The position numbers and the translations under genes are program-made. This document shows positions 54,209 through 62,656 of a stretch of DNA of 64,000 nucleotides, piece by piece; positions within the stretch are counted from its first letter, which is position 1; each line of letters opens with the position of its first letter. This DNA is from CAWAYR01 sp050250955. Its GTDB lineage: Bacteria > Acidobacteriota > Vicinamibacteria > Vicinamibacterales > UBA2999. Location: positions 1-64,000 of the forward strand of contig JBFWNR010000011.1 in the NCBI GenBank assembly GCA_050250955.1. The letters are read 5' to 3'. The notes under the pieces are model-generated. The model was given only the letters and a program-made list of their open reading frames with translations, did no database searches and was not told where the DNA came from.

Positions 54209-54521
54209 CTGGCGATTCAACATCGCCTACAACGCGGCACTGCAATCCGCCAAGGCGGCGCTGGCCGCCGTGGGCTACCGCGTCGCCCGAGGCGCCGACG
54301 CTCACAACCGCACCTTGGAGAGCCTGGGTCTGACCGTGGGTCTCAACGCCAGTTCGGTCAGGCGCCTCCATGCCTTTCGCAACCGCCGGAACACGACGGA
54401 GTACGACCACGCCGGCGTGACGTCGGACGCGGAGGCCGACGAGGCACGGGCGCTCGCCGAGGCGGTGCGCATGCACGTGGTGTCGTGGCTGGAGGCGCAC
54501 CGCCCGGAGCTGATGGGATAG
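54078..54521 (+). CDS. HEPN-domain toxin partner of MNT
   Basis: A 147-residue helical protein (TSRQEIADLLALVQRDLDDS, FNIAYNAALQSAKAALAAVG, LHAFRNRRNTTEYDHAGVTS). The RNRRN-x3-Y/H region matches the conserved site of HEPN proteins that pair with winged-helix nucleotidyltransferases. It is expected to be an RNase held in check by nucleotidylation. The frame lies inside the 3' part of the upstream gene for its first 131 nt, so translation is coupled. Confidence 0.78.
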   Translation: MSLADWERHGWLVPHTTSRQEIADLLALVQRDLDDSRARDVSADWRFNIAYNAALQSAKAALAAVGYRVARGADAHNRTLESLGLTVGLNASSVRRLHAFRNRRNTTEYDHAGVTSDAEADEARALAEAVRMHVVSWLEAHRPELMG

Positions 54522-54571
54522 AACTGCGGCTGCGATCCTGCGCGAGGGGCGGGACGCCTGGCGCGGTCGGC

Positions 54572-54787
54572 CTACGCCGACGTCAGTCGCCGGCTCCCCG
54601 GCCTGGGAATTGGGCGACCGAGTTCCCGCGCCGTATCGAGCCAGAGGCTGATGGCGTCCTGCGCGTTGGCGACGGCCTCGGCCGGAGTGGCGCCATGAGC
54701 CATGCAGCCGGCCAATTGGGGCACGTCCACGACGAACGCCCTGTCTTCGCGGCTCCACGCGACGATCAGCTCGTACTTGTGTGGCAT
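54572..54787 (-). CDS. Solitary HicB-family antitoxin-like protein
   Basis: A 71-residue protein with the HicB fold: YELIVAWSREDRAFVVDVPQ, LAGCMAHGATPAEAVANAQD, AISLWLDTARELGRPIPRP. HicB binds a HicA toxin, but no HicA frame lies on either side (HEPN gene end at 54521, helix-turn-helix gene stop at 54812). It may be an orphan, or it may work with a distant toxin. It is encoded just downstream of the antitoxin gene on the same strand. Confidence 0.75.
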   Translation of the reverse strand: MPHKYELIVAWSREDRAFVVDVPQLAGCMAHGATPAEAVANAQDAISLWLDTARELGRPIPRPGSRRLTSA

Positions 54788-54811
54788 CTCAGCCTCGAAG
54801 CGTCAAACGGT

Positions 54812-55108
54812 TCAGGCAACCTTGGAGCGCCCGACGACGATCTGAACGCCAACGCCAGCGTGTCCGAGCATGGCGATCAGGGTGTCGATGCTGAAGCGAT
54901 CAATCTTGCCTCGGACGAGATCGCTGACCCTCGGCTGCGTCACCCCGAATAGCGTCGCCGCTTGAGCCTGGGTCAGGCCCCGTGCATCGATCAGCTTGCT
55001 CAGACGAATCATGAGGTCGGAGCGAAGCTTGAGGTTGGTCGCCTCTGGCGCCGGAAACCCGAGATCTCTGAACACGTTGCCCCGTGAACGTCGAACCTTC
55101 GTCGTCAT
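54812..55108 (-). CDS. XRE-family antitoxin (HigA2-like)
   Basis: A 98-residue helix-turn-helix protein. RGNVFRDLGFPAPEATNLKL is the group's start, DARGLTQAQAATLFGVTQPR the DNA-binding helices, and IAMLGHAGVGVQIVV the end. Its ATG overlaps the toxin stop by 4 nt. It is clearly related to, but diverged from, the antitoxin at 52399. Confidence 0.9.
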   Translation of the reverse strand: MTTKVRRSRGNVFRDLGFPAPEATNLKLRSDLMIRLSKLIDARGLTQAQAATLFGVTQPRVSDLVRGKIDRFSIDTLIAMLGHAGVGVQIVVGRSKVA

Positions 55109-55524
55109 CGCTGCTTCACCTTCGCGCGATCCGTGAGGAGCTCGGCCATGCGCGAGCGGGCCAGTTCGATGGCCCTGCGTGGCGTGGCCCTTGTGCGTTT
55201 TTCGAACGCATGAAGCACGTAGACGGCGTCGTCGAACTTCGCGACGTAGAACACCCGATGCTCGAGCCGGGTGTGGATGCGAATCTCGATTACGCCGGAG
55301 CCAACCGACGACATCGGCTTCCAGTCCGTTGGCTCGAGCCCCTGTCGAACCCGGCCGAGCTGATGACCGGCCGCACGCCGTGCCTCCGCTGGAAATGCAC
55401 GGATGTCGTCGAGCGACGCGCCGAGCCATACCAGCGGCTTCTCGCGTCGGGAAGAGTATATATCTATTTGTATCGAGGCGCGGCGACGCCTCGCATCCGC
55501 GCCGCTGTCGGGAGGGGCAGCCAC
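55105..55524 (-). CDS. RelE-superfamily toxin (phage Gp49/HigB-like)
   Basis: The conserved toxin core begins at EKPLVWLGASLDDIRAFPAE, about nt 55440, and continues with GVIEIRIHTRLEHRVFYVAK and AVYVLHAFEKRTRATPRRAI. It is a ribosome-associated mRNA interferase by family. No ATG, GTG or TTG sits near the core start; the nearest in frame is GTG at 55522-55524, which adds 28 odd residues. Either that start or a rare codon such as ATA near 55455 is used, or the 5' end was replaced by recombination. The stop overlaps the antitoxin start. Confidence 0.72.
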   Translation of the reverse strand: MAAPPDSGADARRRRASIQIDIYSSRREKPLVWLGASLDDIRAFPAEARRAAGHQLGRVRQGLEPTDWKPMSSVGSGVIEIRIHTRLEHRVFYVAKFDDAVYVLHAFEKRTRATPRRAIELARSRMAELLTDRAKVKQR

Positions 55525-55643
55525 GCAGGATCTGACTGCAGAGGCGATGCCAGCCGAGGCGCCGCCGCCCAATAGGGCTGTCGTCCCCATATCACCAGGG
55601 ACTGCCACCCGTGAGGCGACGCCCGCGCTTCAGAAAGCGCGTA

Positions 55644-55714
55644 CTACCCGATCGCTGCGTCCAGCGCGTCAGTCAGCCGGTCAATCTCGTCCACCGTGTT
55701 GTAGTGCACCATCG
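55644..55714 (-). pseudogene. Fragment: last 22 codons of an aminotransferase gene
   Basis: On the minus strand, 55712 down to 55644 encodes MVHYNTVDEIDRLTDALDAA then IG and a stop. The intact gene at 58870 ends MVHYNTVDEIDRLIDGLDEA then IG. That is 19 of 22 identical, with the reading frame and stop preserved. Homology ends abruptly at about 55715. The fragment contains 24 nt of the 31-nt repeat. This is what remains when an element enters the 3' end of a gene and restores it on the other side. The rest of 55525-55823 shows no gene. Confidence 0.8.
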
Positions 55715-55823
55715 CAAGGGGCGTCGGTAGTCAAGGCGGTAGACCGATTCAACCTTGTGGTGGTGGATGAAGCCCGTGAAGGGCGCTGCGACAGCGATCG
55801 CAGGCCGGATGTAGACTCCGCTC

Positions 55824-56298
55824 ATGGCCGGGGAGGATCCGATGCGCTCGCCTGCGGCACACGCCGACATGCGCCTCACCTACGACGACTTCGTGCTGTT
55901 CCCCGACGACGGGAAGCGCCACGAGATCATCGACGGCGAGCACTACGTGACCCCGTCGCCAAACGTGCGCCATCAGCGGCTCGTGGGGCGTCTGCTGTAT
56001 GAGATCGAGCTGTATCTCAGAGCCAATCCGCGTGCCGGCGAGGTGTCCTCGGCGCCGCTCGACGTCGTCCTCTCTCGATTCGACATTGTCGAACCCGACC
56101 TGCTGTTCGTGGCCGGCGACCAGACCGACATCCTGACGGAGAAGAACATCCAGGGGGCACCCGCGCTCGTGGTCGAAGTGCTGTCGAAGAGCACGCGCAA
56201 GCGCGACGCGCAGACGAAGCGGCGCCTTCGAGCGGAGCGGCGTGCGCGAGGCAGGCTGCCAGATCGACCTGCGCGAACTGTTCCGTAACGTCACGTAG
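55824..56298 (+). pseudogene. Uma2-family gene, broken duplicate
   Basis: The first 380 nt are almost identical to 52746-53125, including the sequence just upstream of the start. Near 56223 the copy lacks two bases (ccttcgag against cctgttcgag), which shifts the frame. After gtgcgcgag about 125 nt are missing relative to the intact copy, and the final piece (tgccagatcgacctgcgcga) resumes and runs to TAG at 56298. The C-terminal third of the protein is therefore lost. Confidence 0.85.
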
Positions 56299-56352
56299 CG
56301 CCGGGCCCACGAGCCTGCGCCCAGGGCACATGCTCGCTGAGCAGGCCTTATC

Positions 56353-56403
56353 TATACACGCCGGGCCAGACGTGTATAAAAAATCACAAAATGTATACAC
56401 ATT
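56353..56403 (+). promoter_or_regulatory. Operator-like repeats upstream of fic
   Basis: TATACACG (56353-56360) and CGTGTATA (56371-56378) form a spaced dyad. A second, nearly perfect palindrome, aatgtatacacatt, follows at 56390-56403, 16 nt before the fic start. The AT-rich stretch between them (aaaaaatcacaaaa) contrasts strongly with the surroundings and should contain the promoter. Confidence 0.6.
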
Positions 56404-56418
56404 TGGCCGATCGGTGTT

Positions 56419-57513
56419 ATGGTCGGCCCTGTGAGGCCCCTGCACGCGCTCTCGCCAGCACGGTTCGACACCCCGACCGTACTCGTGCGCCTGAACGCTG
56501 CAAGCAGACAACTTGCTGAATTCAAAGGGGTTGCGTCGTCCATCCCCAACCAGGACATCCTGATCAATTCGTTGGGTCTGCAGGAAGCCAAAGACAGCTC
56601 CGCCATCGAGAACATCGTCACGACCCACGACGAGTTGTTCCAGCAGGCCACCCTCTCGTTCGCCGACGCCGCCACCGACGCCGCCAAAGAGGTGGCCAAC
56701 TACCGGCAGGCGCTGCGGGTGGGTTTCGAGGCCGTGCAGGCGTCGGGGCTGCTGACGAACAACCACATCCTGGCCGTGCAGGCCGAGCTGGAACAGAACC
56801 GGGCCGGCTTCCGCAGTCTGCCAGGCACCGTGCTCAGGGCGGATACCGGCGACGTCGTGTACACCCCGCCCGATCCCATCGAGATCGTGGCGCTCATGAC
56901 CGACCTGGAACGCTTCATCAACGACGACGGGCTCTTCGCCGCTGACCCGCTCGTGAAGATGGCGCTCCTCCATCACCAGTTCGAAAGCATCCACCCGTTC
57001 TACGACGGCAACGGGCGCACCGGGCGCATCCTGTGCGTGCTCTACCTCGTGAAGCAGCGGCTGCTCGACATTCCGGTGCTGTACCTCAGCCGGCGCATCC
57101 TCAGCACCAAACCGGAGTATTACCGGCTGCTGCAAACCGTGCGCGAGCGCGACGCGTGGGAAGACTGGGTGGTCTACATGCTCGAGGCCGTGGAGGACAC
57201 GGCGCGGCAAGGTATCGCCACGGTGCACGCCATCAAGGAGGCTCTGCTGCAGGTGAAGCACCGGATCCGGAGCACACACCGGTTCTACAGCCAGGACCTG
57301 ATCAACAACCTGTTCCTGCACCCGTACACGAAGATCGACTTCGTGAAAGACGACCTCGACGTCACGCGACTCACGGCCACCCGCTACCTGGACGCGCTCG
57401 TGGCCGACGGCATCCTCGAAAAGCGCAAGGTCGGGCGCACCAACTACTACATCAACCTCCCGCTCTACGCCATTCTGACGGGTGAGGGTATGACGGCACA
57501 CGCGCGCCCCTGA
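56419..57513 (+). CDS. Fic-family protein AMP-transferase
   Basis: A 364-residue enzyme. The active-site motif HPFYDGNGRTGR is at about residues 192-203. The inhibitory motif SSAIEN lies near residues 60-65 and fits the S/T-x3-E-N/G pattern of self-inhibited (class II) Fic proteins. The C terminus (LDVTRLTATRYLDALVADGI then LEKRKVGRTNYYINLPL) is a winged helix that probably recognises the upstream palindromes. It should modify a protein target with AMP or another nucleotide. The start ATG is followed by a GTG four codons later as an alternative. Confidence 0.92.
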   Translation: MVGPVRPLHALSPARFDTPTVLVRLNAASRQLAEFKGVASSIPNQDILINSLGLQEAKDSSAIENIVTTHDELFQQATLSFADAATDAAKEVANYRQALRVGFEAVQASGLLTNNHILAVQAELEQNRAGFRSLPGTVLRADTGDVVYTPPDPIEIVALMTDLERFINDDGLFAADPLVKMALLHHQFESIHPFYDGNGRTGRILCVLYLVKQRLLDIPVLYLSRRILSTKPEYYRLLQTVRERDAWEDWVVYMLEAVEDTARQGIATVHAIKEALLQVKHRIRSTHRFYSQDLINNLFLHPYTKIDFVKDDLDVTRLTATRYLDALVADGILEKRKVGRTNYYINLPLYAILTGEGMTAHARP

Positions 57514-57621
57514 CCTTCTGATTCGCGAGACTTCTCGAGCGGCACCTACCAGGCGACGGATTTCCTTGCCACCGGAGTCTGCTTTTGCCATTCTTTCGCC
57601 CTGGCAATCAAGGGCGACGAC

Positions 57622-58866
57622 ATGGCGTCCACGGCAACCATCCTCCACGCGGACCTCGATGCCTTCTATGCGTCGGTCGAGCAGCTGCTGGACCCTCGCC
57701 TGCGCGGCAAACCGATCGCGGTCGGCGGCGGTGTGGTGCTCGCGGCCTCCTACGAAGCGCGGGCCTTCGGCGTACGAAGCGGCATGCCTGGACGGCGGGC
57801 GCGGCAGCTCTGTCCCGACCTCGTGTTCGTCGGCGGACATTTCGACGAGTATCAACGGCTCGGCGACGCCGCCATCGGCGTCCTGGGCGATTTCACGCCG
57901 GCCATCGAGCGCATCTCCATCGACGAGGCCTTCGCCGACGTGGCCGGATGCACGCATCTCTTCGGGCCGCCGGCAGAGATCGCTAAAACGGTGCGGGCTC
58001 GTGTCCACGCCGAGCTGGGCTTGCCGATCTCCGTCGGCGTGGCGCGTACCAAGCACCTGGCCAAGATCGCCTCGCAGGTGGCGAAGCCGAATGGCTTGGT
58101 GGTCGTCGATCCAGACGCCGAACGCGAGTTCCTCGACGAGCTGCCCGTCGCGCTGATGTGGGGCGTGGGCCCCGCCACCGAGGCGCGGCTCGCCGAGATC
58201 GGCGTCCTCACGATCGGTCAATTGGCGGAGAGCTCCCCCGAAGCCGTGGAGCGATTGCTCGGACACGGGGTCGGAAGCAAGCTGAGGGCACTGGCGTGGA
58301 ACCGCGATCCGCGCCAGATCCAGACGCACCGGCGCGCACATTCCGCCGGCGCACAATCGGCGCTCGGACGACAACCGGCCATCGAGCGCGTCTTCAAACC
58401 CACGCTCCATCATCTGGCCGACCGCATCGGCGCCCGGCTCCGCGCCAAGTCCCTGGGCGGCCGGACGATCACCGTCCGCGTGCGCTTCGCCGACCTGCGC
58501 TCCGTCACCCGGGCACTCACGCTCGCGGCACCGATTGCTGCGACCAGGGCGATCGCTGAGGTCGCCGAGGATCTGGTGCGCGGCGTCCTGGCGGATCACC
58601 GCAACGAGCGGAGCATCTCGCTGCTGGCGATCTCCGTCTCACATCTCGGCGCGCACGCGATCGTTCAGATGGAGCTGCCGCTTGGCCTCGCCGACGAGGC
58701 ACGGCGGCCCGGCACGAAGCAAGGCCTGGCGCGAGCGCGCGCAGACAAGGCCGTTGATGCGATCCGCAAGCGCTTCGGCGACGATGCGGTGGCCTATGGG
58801 TCGGCATCGGGGCCCAGGCGCTCCGTGCCTGACGAGTTCCGCCGTCTTGCTGAAAAGGAGCTCTGA
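57622..58866 (+). CDS. dinB: DNA polymerase IV (Y family)
   Basis: A 414-residue translesion DNA polymerase. The motifs HADLDAFYASVEQ (residues 9-21), YEARAFGVRSGMP, RISIDEAFADV (about 98-108) and VARTKHLAKIASQVAKPNG are complete and include the catalytic Asp/Glu residues. Two helix-hairpin-helix segments and the little-finger domain follow. QMELPL near residue 350 resembles a clamp-binding peptide. The ATG is 108 nt after fic and 4 nt separate its stop from that of the convergent aminotransferase gene. It is probably damage-inducible, but I see no LexA-type box. Confidence 0.93.
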   Translation: MASTATILHADLDAFYASVEQLLDPRLRGKPIAVGGGVVLAASYEARAFGVRSGMPGRRARQLCPDLVFVGGHFDEYQRLGDAAIGVLGDFTPAIERISIDEAFADVAGCTHLFGPPAEIAKTVRARVHAELGLPISVGVARTKHLAKIASQVAKPNGLVVVDPDAEREFLDELPVALMWGVGPATEARLAEIGVLTIGQLAESSPEAVERLLGHGVGSKLRALAWNRDPRQIQTHRRAHSAGAQSALGRQPAIERVFKPTLHHLADRIGARLRAKSLGGRTITVRVRFADLRSVTRALTLAAPIAATRAIAEVAEDLVRGVLADHRNERSISLLAISVSHLGAHAIVQMELPLGLADEARRPGTKQGLARARADKAVDAIRKRFGDDAVAYGSASGPRRSVPDEFRRLAEKEL

Positions 58867-58869
58867 ACG

Positions 58870-60141
58870 CTAGCCAATAGCCTCGTCGAGCCCGTCAATC
58901 AGCCGGTCGATCTCGTCCACCGTGTTGTAGTGCACCATCGACACGCGGACCACGCCGCCGGCGGCCTGCAGCCCCAGGTGATCGACGAGCCGGCGCGAGT
59001 GGAAGTCGCCGAAGCGGATGCCGATGCGCAGCGGGTCGATCTGCCGCACGATGTCGGGGGCGGCCTGGCCCTGCACCGTGAAGCTGATCGTGGGCACCCG
59101 CACGGCCTGGTCGGCGGTCGCCTCGCCAATCACCGACACGCGCGGCTTGGTGGCCAGGTAGTCCAGTAGCCGCCGGGCCAGCACTTCCTCGTGGGCGGCG
59201 ATCGACGCGAAGGCCGCCTGCATCCGCGCCCGCGGCGTGGCCGGCGCCGCGTGCTCCGCACCGACGCGCGCGCCCAGCTCCTCCAGGTAGTCCACGATGC
59301 CCACCGATCCCCACGACAGCTCGTAGTTCGGATTGCCCGGCTGCAGCTTGTAGGGGATGCGGTCGTTGGCGATGAAGTAGTGATACAGGTTGGCCAGCTC
59401 CAGCAGGTGGGCGTACTTGCCGTAGAGCAGCGCGTGGTGCGGCCCGTAGACCTTGTAGAGGCTCAGCACGTAGTAGTCCACGTCCCAGGCGGCCACGTCC
59501 ACGAGGCGGTGCGGGCTGTAGGCCACGCCGTCCACGCACACCTTGGCGCCGTGGTCGTGGACGAACCGGGTGATCTCGGCCACCGGATGAATGGTGCCGA
59601 AGATGTTCGAGGCGTGCGTGAAAGCCACGAGCTTGGTGCGCGGCGACATCACCCGCGCCAGCCCGTCGAGCTCCAGCCGGCGCGACACCGGGTCGAATTC
59701 CCAGAAGCGCGGCACCACGCCCACCGCCTCCAGGCCTACCCACGCGCCGATGTTCGACTCGTGGTCGGCGCGCGTCACAACCACTTCGTCGCCCGGTGAG
59801 AACTGGTGCGCCATGGCCCGCGCCAGCAGCTGCACCAGCAGCGTGGACGTTGGCCCCATCACCACTTCTTCCGGGCGGCTGGCGTTGACGAACGCGGCCA
59901 TCCGCCGCTGCGCCTCCTGCATGCGGGCGCTGGCGCGCTCGGAGACGGCGTAGCTGGCCCCGAGCTGGACGTTGGAGGTGCGCAGGTAATCCGCGATGCG
60001 GTCGATGACGCGGCCGAGCGCCTGCGAGCCGCCGGCGTTGTCGAGGAACGCCCAGTCGTCGGCCAGCGACGGGAACTGGGCCCGGACAAACGCGAGATCG
60101 AGGGGCGCGGCACCACCCGTGGACGACGGCCCCAACGACAT
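58870..60141 (-). CDS. Class V aminotransferase, cysteine-desulfurase-like
   Basis: A 423-residue PLP enzyme. The N-terminal block FLDNAGGSQALGRVIDRIAD, the cofactor region VVVTRADHESNIGAWVGLEA and VAFTHASNIFGTIHPVAEIT are all present. So is the PLP-lysine segment YYVLSLYKVYGPHHALLYG, with Lys near residue 226. It fits the group of desulfurase-like proteins that are not SufS/IscS. The usual catalytic-Cys loop of true desulfurases is not obvious, so the substrate is open. The start ATG is only 40 nt from the divergent APC permease gene. The last 22 codons recur at 55644, and a part of them at 49541. Confidence 0.86.
   Translation of the reverse strand: MSLGPSSTGGAAPLDLAFVRAQFPSLADDWAFLDNAGGSQALGRVIDRIADYLRTSNVQLGASYAVSERASARMQEAQRRMAAFVNASRPEEVVMGPTSTLLVQLLARAMAHQFSPGDEVVVTRADHESNIGAWVGLEAVGVVPRFWEFDPVSRRLELDGLARVMSPRTKLVAFTHASNIFGTIHPVAEITRFVHDHGAKVCVDGVAYSPHRLVDVAAWDVDYYVLSLYKVYGPHHALLYGKYAHLLELANLYHYFIANDRIPYKLQPGNPNYELSWGSVGIVDYLEELGARVGAEHAAPATPRARMQAAFASIAAHEEVLARRLLDYLATKPRVSVIGEATADQAVRVPTISFTVQGQAAPDIVRQIDPLRIGIRFGDFHSRRLVDHLGLQAAGGVVRVSMVHYNTVDEIDRLIDGLDEAIG
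58917..58947. repeat. 31-nt direct repeat (copy 3), within the aminotransferase gene
   Basis: This copy is functional coding sequence for RVSMVHYNTV. It is identical over 31 nt to 49541-49571 and over its first 24 nt to 55691-55714. Conservation of the copies outside coding frames suggests recombination rather than selection. Confidence 0.75.
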
Positions 60142-60181
60142 GGCGCGCAGCTTACCAGACGGTGATAGTGTGAGCGGCCAC

Positions 60182-61714
60182 ATGCGCTGGCTGCCCCAGC
60201 TCGTCGCCACCAAGTCGATCGAGGAGCTGAAGGCCGAGGCCGGCGACGGCCGCCACCACGCGCTGAAGCGCGTGCTCGGGCCCGGGCAGCTGGTGATGCT
60301 CGGCATCGGCGACATCATCGGCGCCGGCATCTTCGTGCTGGCCGGCGTGGCCGCGGCCCAGTACGCCGGCCCGGCCATCATCCTGTCGTTCCTGCTGGCG
60401 GCGGTGGCGTGCAGCTTCGCGGCGCTGTGCTATTCCGAGTTCGCAGCCATGCTGCCGGTGTCGGGCTCGGCCTACACCTATGCCTACGCCACCCTCGGCG
60501 AACTGGCGGCGTGGATCATCGGCTGCGCCCTTACGCTGGAGTTTGCGGTGGGGCCGGCCGCAGTGGCCGTCGGCTGGTCCGGCTACGTCACGAGCCTGCT
60601 CCGGGACCTGGGCCTCGGCGTGCCGCCGATCTTCACCGCGCCGCCGGGCACGGTGCTGGTCGAAACAGCGCCGCAGCGCTGGGAGGTGCTGGCCAACGTG
60701 GCGGACCGCCTGGTGGCGCAGGGCATCGACCCGGCCTCGCTGGCGCAGCAGACCGCGCTCTTCAACGGACTGGCGGCCGTCGTGGTGCTGGTGATGACGG
60801 CCATCCTGGTGATGGGCATCCAGGAGTCGGCTCGCGTCAACGCCGCCATCGTGGTGGTGAAGGTGGCGGTGATCGTGGTCTTCATCGGCGCCGGCGCCGC
60901 CTTCGTGCAGAGCGCCAACTGGACGCCGTTCCTGCCGCCCAACACCGGCGAGGTGGGCCGCTACGGCTACTCCGGCATCCTGCGCGGCGCGGCCGTGGTG
61001 TTCTTCGCCTTCATGGGGTTCGACTCAGTGACCGCGGCGGCGCAGGAAGCCAGGAACCCGCAGCGCGACCTGCCGATCGGCATCATGGGCTCGCTGGCCG
61101 GCTGCACCGTGCTCTACATCCTGTTCGCCATCGTGCTCACCGGCGTGGTGCCCTACACGCAGCTGAACGTGCCGGACCCGATCGCCGTGGGCATCGACGC
61201 CACGGGCATGCGCTGGCTGTCGCCGCTCATCAAGCTCGGCGCCATCTGCGGTCTGAGCACGGTCGTGCTCGTCGGCATGCTGGCGCAAACGCGCATCTTC
61301 TACGCCATGGCCAACGACGGGCTGCTGCCGCCGTGGGTGGCCCGGATCCATCCGCGCTTCCGCACGCCGCACCTCACCACCGCCGTTACGGGCCTCGTCG
61401 TGGCGCTGCTGGCGGCGGTGACGCCGATTGCCGTGCTGGGCGAACTGGTGAGCATGGGCACACTGCTGATCTTCGTGATCGTGTGCGCGGGCATCGTGAT
61501 CCTGCGGCGCACCCGGCCCGACCTGCCGCGCCCGTTCCGCACGCCGGCCTCGCCGCTGGTGCCGCTGCTGGGGGTGGCCACGTGTGCCTACCTGATGTCG
61601 GGCCTGCCGCCGGATACGTGGCTGCGCCTGCTGGCGTGGATGGGCGCCGGCCTGGTGATCTACGCCGCGTATGGGCGGAGGCATAGCCGGGTGAGGGCGG
61701 CGCGGGGGTTGTAG
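60182..61714 (+). CDS. APC-family amino-acid permease (cationic amino-acid transporter type)
   Basis: A 510-residue membrane protein with about 14 hydrophobic segments. The N-terminal signature GIGDIIGAGIFVLAG is the substrate-binding unwound helix of APC transporters. FFAFMGFDSVTAAAQEARNP is the conserved loop of the CAT-like (YfnA-type) subgroup, and LAQTRIFYAMANDGLLP is a third family block. It imports amino acids, probably by proton coupling. ATG at 60182 is chosen; a GTG four codons upstream is possible. It is transcribed divergently from the aminotransferase across about 40 nt. Confidence 0.9.
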   Translation: MRWLPQLVATKSIEELKAEAGDGRHHALKRVLGPGQLVMLGIGDIIGAGIFVLAGVAAAQYAGPAIILSFLLAAVACSFAALCYSEFAAMLPVSGSAYTYAYATLGELAAWIIGCALTLEFAVGPAAVAVGWSGYVTSLLRDLGLGVPPIFTAPPGTVLVETAPQRWEVLANVADRLVAQGIDPASLAQQTALFNGLAAVVVLVMTAILVMGIQESARVNAAIVVVKVAVIVVFIGAGAAFVQSANWTPFLPPNTGEVGRYGYSGILRGAAVVFFAFMGFDSVTAAAQEARNPQRDLPIGIMGSLAGCTVLYILFAIVLTGVVPYTQLNVPDPIAVGIDATGMRWLSPLIKLGAICGLSTVVLVGMLAQTRIFYAMANDGLLPPWVARIHPRFRTPHLTTAVTGLVVALLAAVTPIAVLGELVSMGTLLIFVIVCAGIVILRRTRPDLPRPFRTPASPLVPLLGVATCAYLMSGLPPDTWLRLLAWMGAGLVIYAAYGRRHSRVRAARGL

Positions 61715-61720
61715 GACGGG

Positions 61721-62002
61721 TCAGGCCAGTTCCAGCCGAACCTCCAACCCCACCGCTGCGGCGGCCTTGCGCAGGGTGCCCAGCGTCACCGAGTCGTTGT
61801 CGGGATCGAGCAGGCGGTCCAGGGCGCTGCGGCTGCTGCCCATGCGCCGGGCCATCTCCACCTTCGACACGTTCTGGGCGGTCATGGCCGCCTGCAGCTG
61901 CCGTGCCACCACGCGCTTGATGGCCCTCGAGGCGGCCTGCTCGTAGATCCCCTCCTCGCGGAGCCAGCTGTCGAGCGACGACCCGACGTGCGCCTTCTTC
62001 AT
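61721..62002 (-). CDS. XRE-family antitoxin
   Basis: A 93-residue helix-turn-helix protein (AMTAQNVSKVEMARRMGSSR then SALDRLLDPDNDSVTLGTLR). It is the antitoxin of the adjacent RelE-type toxin and their ATG and TGA overlap by 4 nt. The group is typical of partners of Gp49-like toxins. Confidence 0.88.
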   Translation of the reverse strand: MKKAHVGSSLDSWLREEGIYEQAASRAIKRVVARQLQAAMTAQNVSKVEMARRMGSSRSALDRLLDPDNDSVTLGTLRKAAAAVGLEVRLELA

Positions 62003-62343
62003 GCCTCGCCTCGTTGGCGCCGCCGCGCCAGCGCGAGATCCTGCCTTGGCGTGGCTTGCGTCTTCTTCACGAACCCGTGCAGCAGCACCATGCAGTCGTG
62101 GTTCACCGTGAGGATCACCCGGGCGCTTCGGCCGCGGGCGAGGGCGCTGCGCACCTCCCACAGGCCGTGCCCGAGACTGCGAACCAGCGGCATTCCGAGT
62201 GGCCATGCGTACTCGACGTCCTTGATGTCTTCGCCAATGACGCGACGGTCCGCAGGCTCCAGCGTCTTGAGCCAATCACGTACTGGTTCTCGTCCGCTTG
62301 CCAGCCTGTAGAAGCGGGCAGGCAGACGCTTCAGGCCCGTCAT
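61999..62343 (-). CDS. RelE-superfamily toxin (Gp49-like)
   Basis: A 114-residue toxin. ARFYRLASGREPVRDWLKTL, VEYAWPLGMPLVRSLGHGLW, EVRSALARGRSARVILTVNH and VLLHGFVKKTQATP are the standard blocks of this family, a ribosome-dependent mRNA interferase. It is first in the pair and probably autoregulated together with the antitoxin. Confidence 0.88.
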   Translation of the reverse strand: MTGLKRLPARFYRLASGREPVRDWLKTLEPADRRVIGEDIKDVEYAWPLGMPLVRSLGHGLWEVRSALARGRSARVILTVNHDCMVLLHGFVKKTQATPRQDLALARRRQRGEA

Positions 62344-62656
62344 CAGCGAATGTACCGTTTGTGGTACACCACGTCAACCGGGCCTCCCATGCACAGTCGG
62401 GGTGCACGTGCGATGCCAGCACGGCGATGCGCCGAGAATCGCCCATAGCGAACCGCTTGTGGCTCGGTCGCCAGGGCATGCGGGCGTGCTGGTTGCACCT
62501 TTGGCGGCGGCTGCGTCGTGCACGGCATGCATCTTCTGCAATCTCGAGATTGGTTCGGGTCCACGACTCGGTGATGCTGCGGCTACCGGGGCCGTCGGCA
62601 ACGAGGGCAGGTGACCCGCGACCTGCCCTGTCACACCCGACGCCCATGCTGGCGGC
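62344..62656. other. Intergenic region, no gene seen
   Basis: About 310 nt separate the divergent toxin pair and the VWA gene. Frames crossing it are shadows. It must contain promoters in both directions. A 17-nt string near 62616 (gcgacctgccctgtcac) is shared with 26131. Confidence 0.4.

Noticed and set aside
56017..58599. 860-codon minus-strand open frame opposite fic and dinB
   Set aside because: It crosses two well-supported genes with intact catalytic motifs; it is a shadow.
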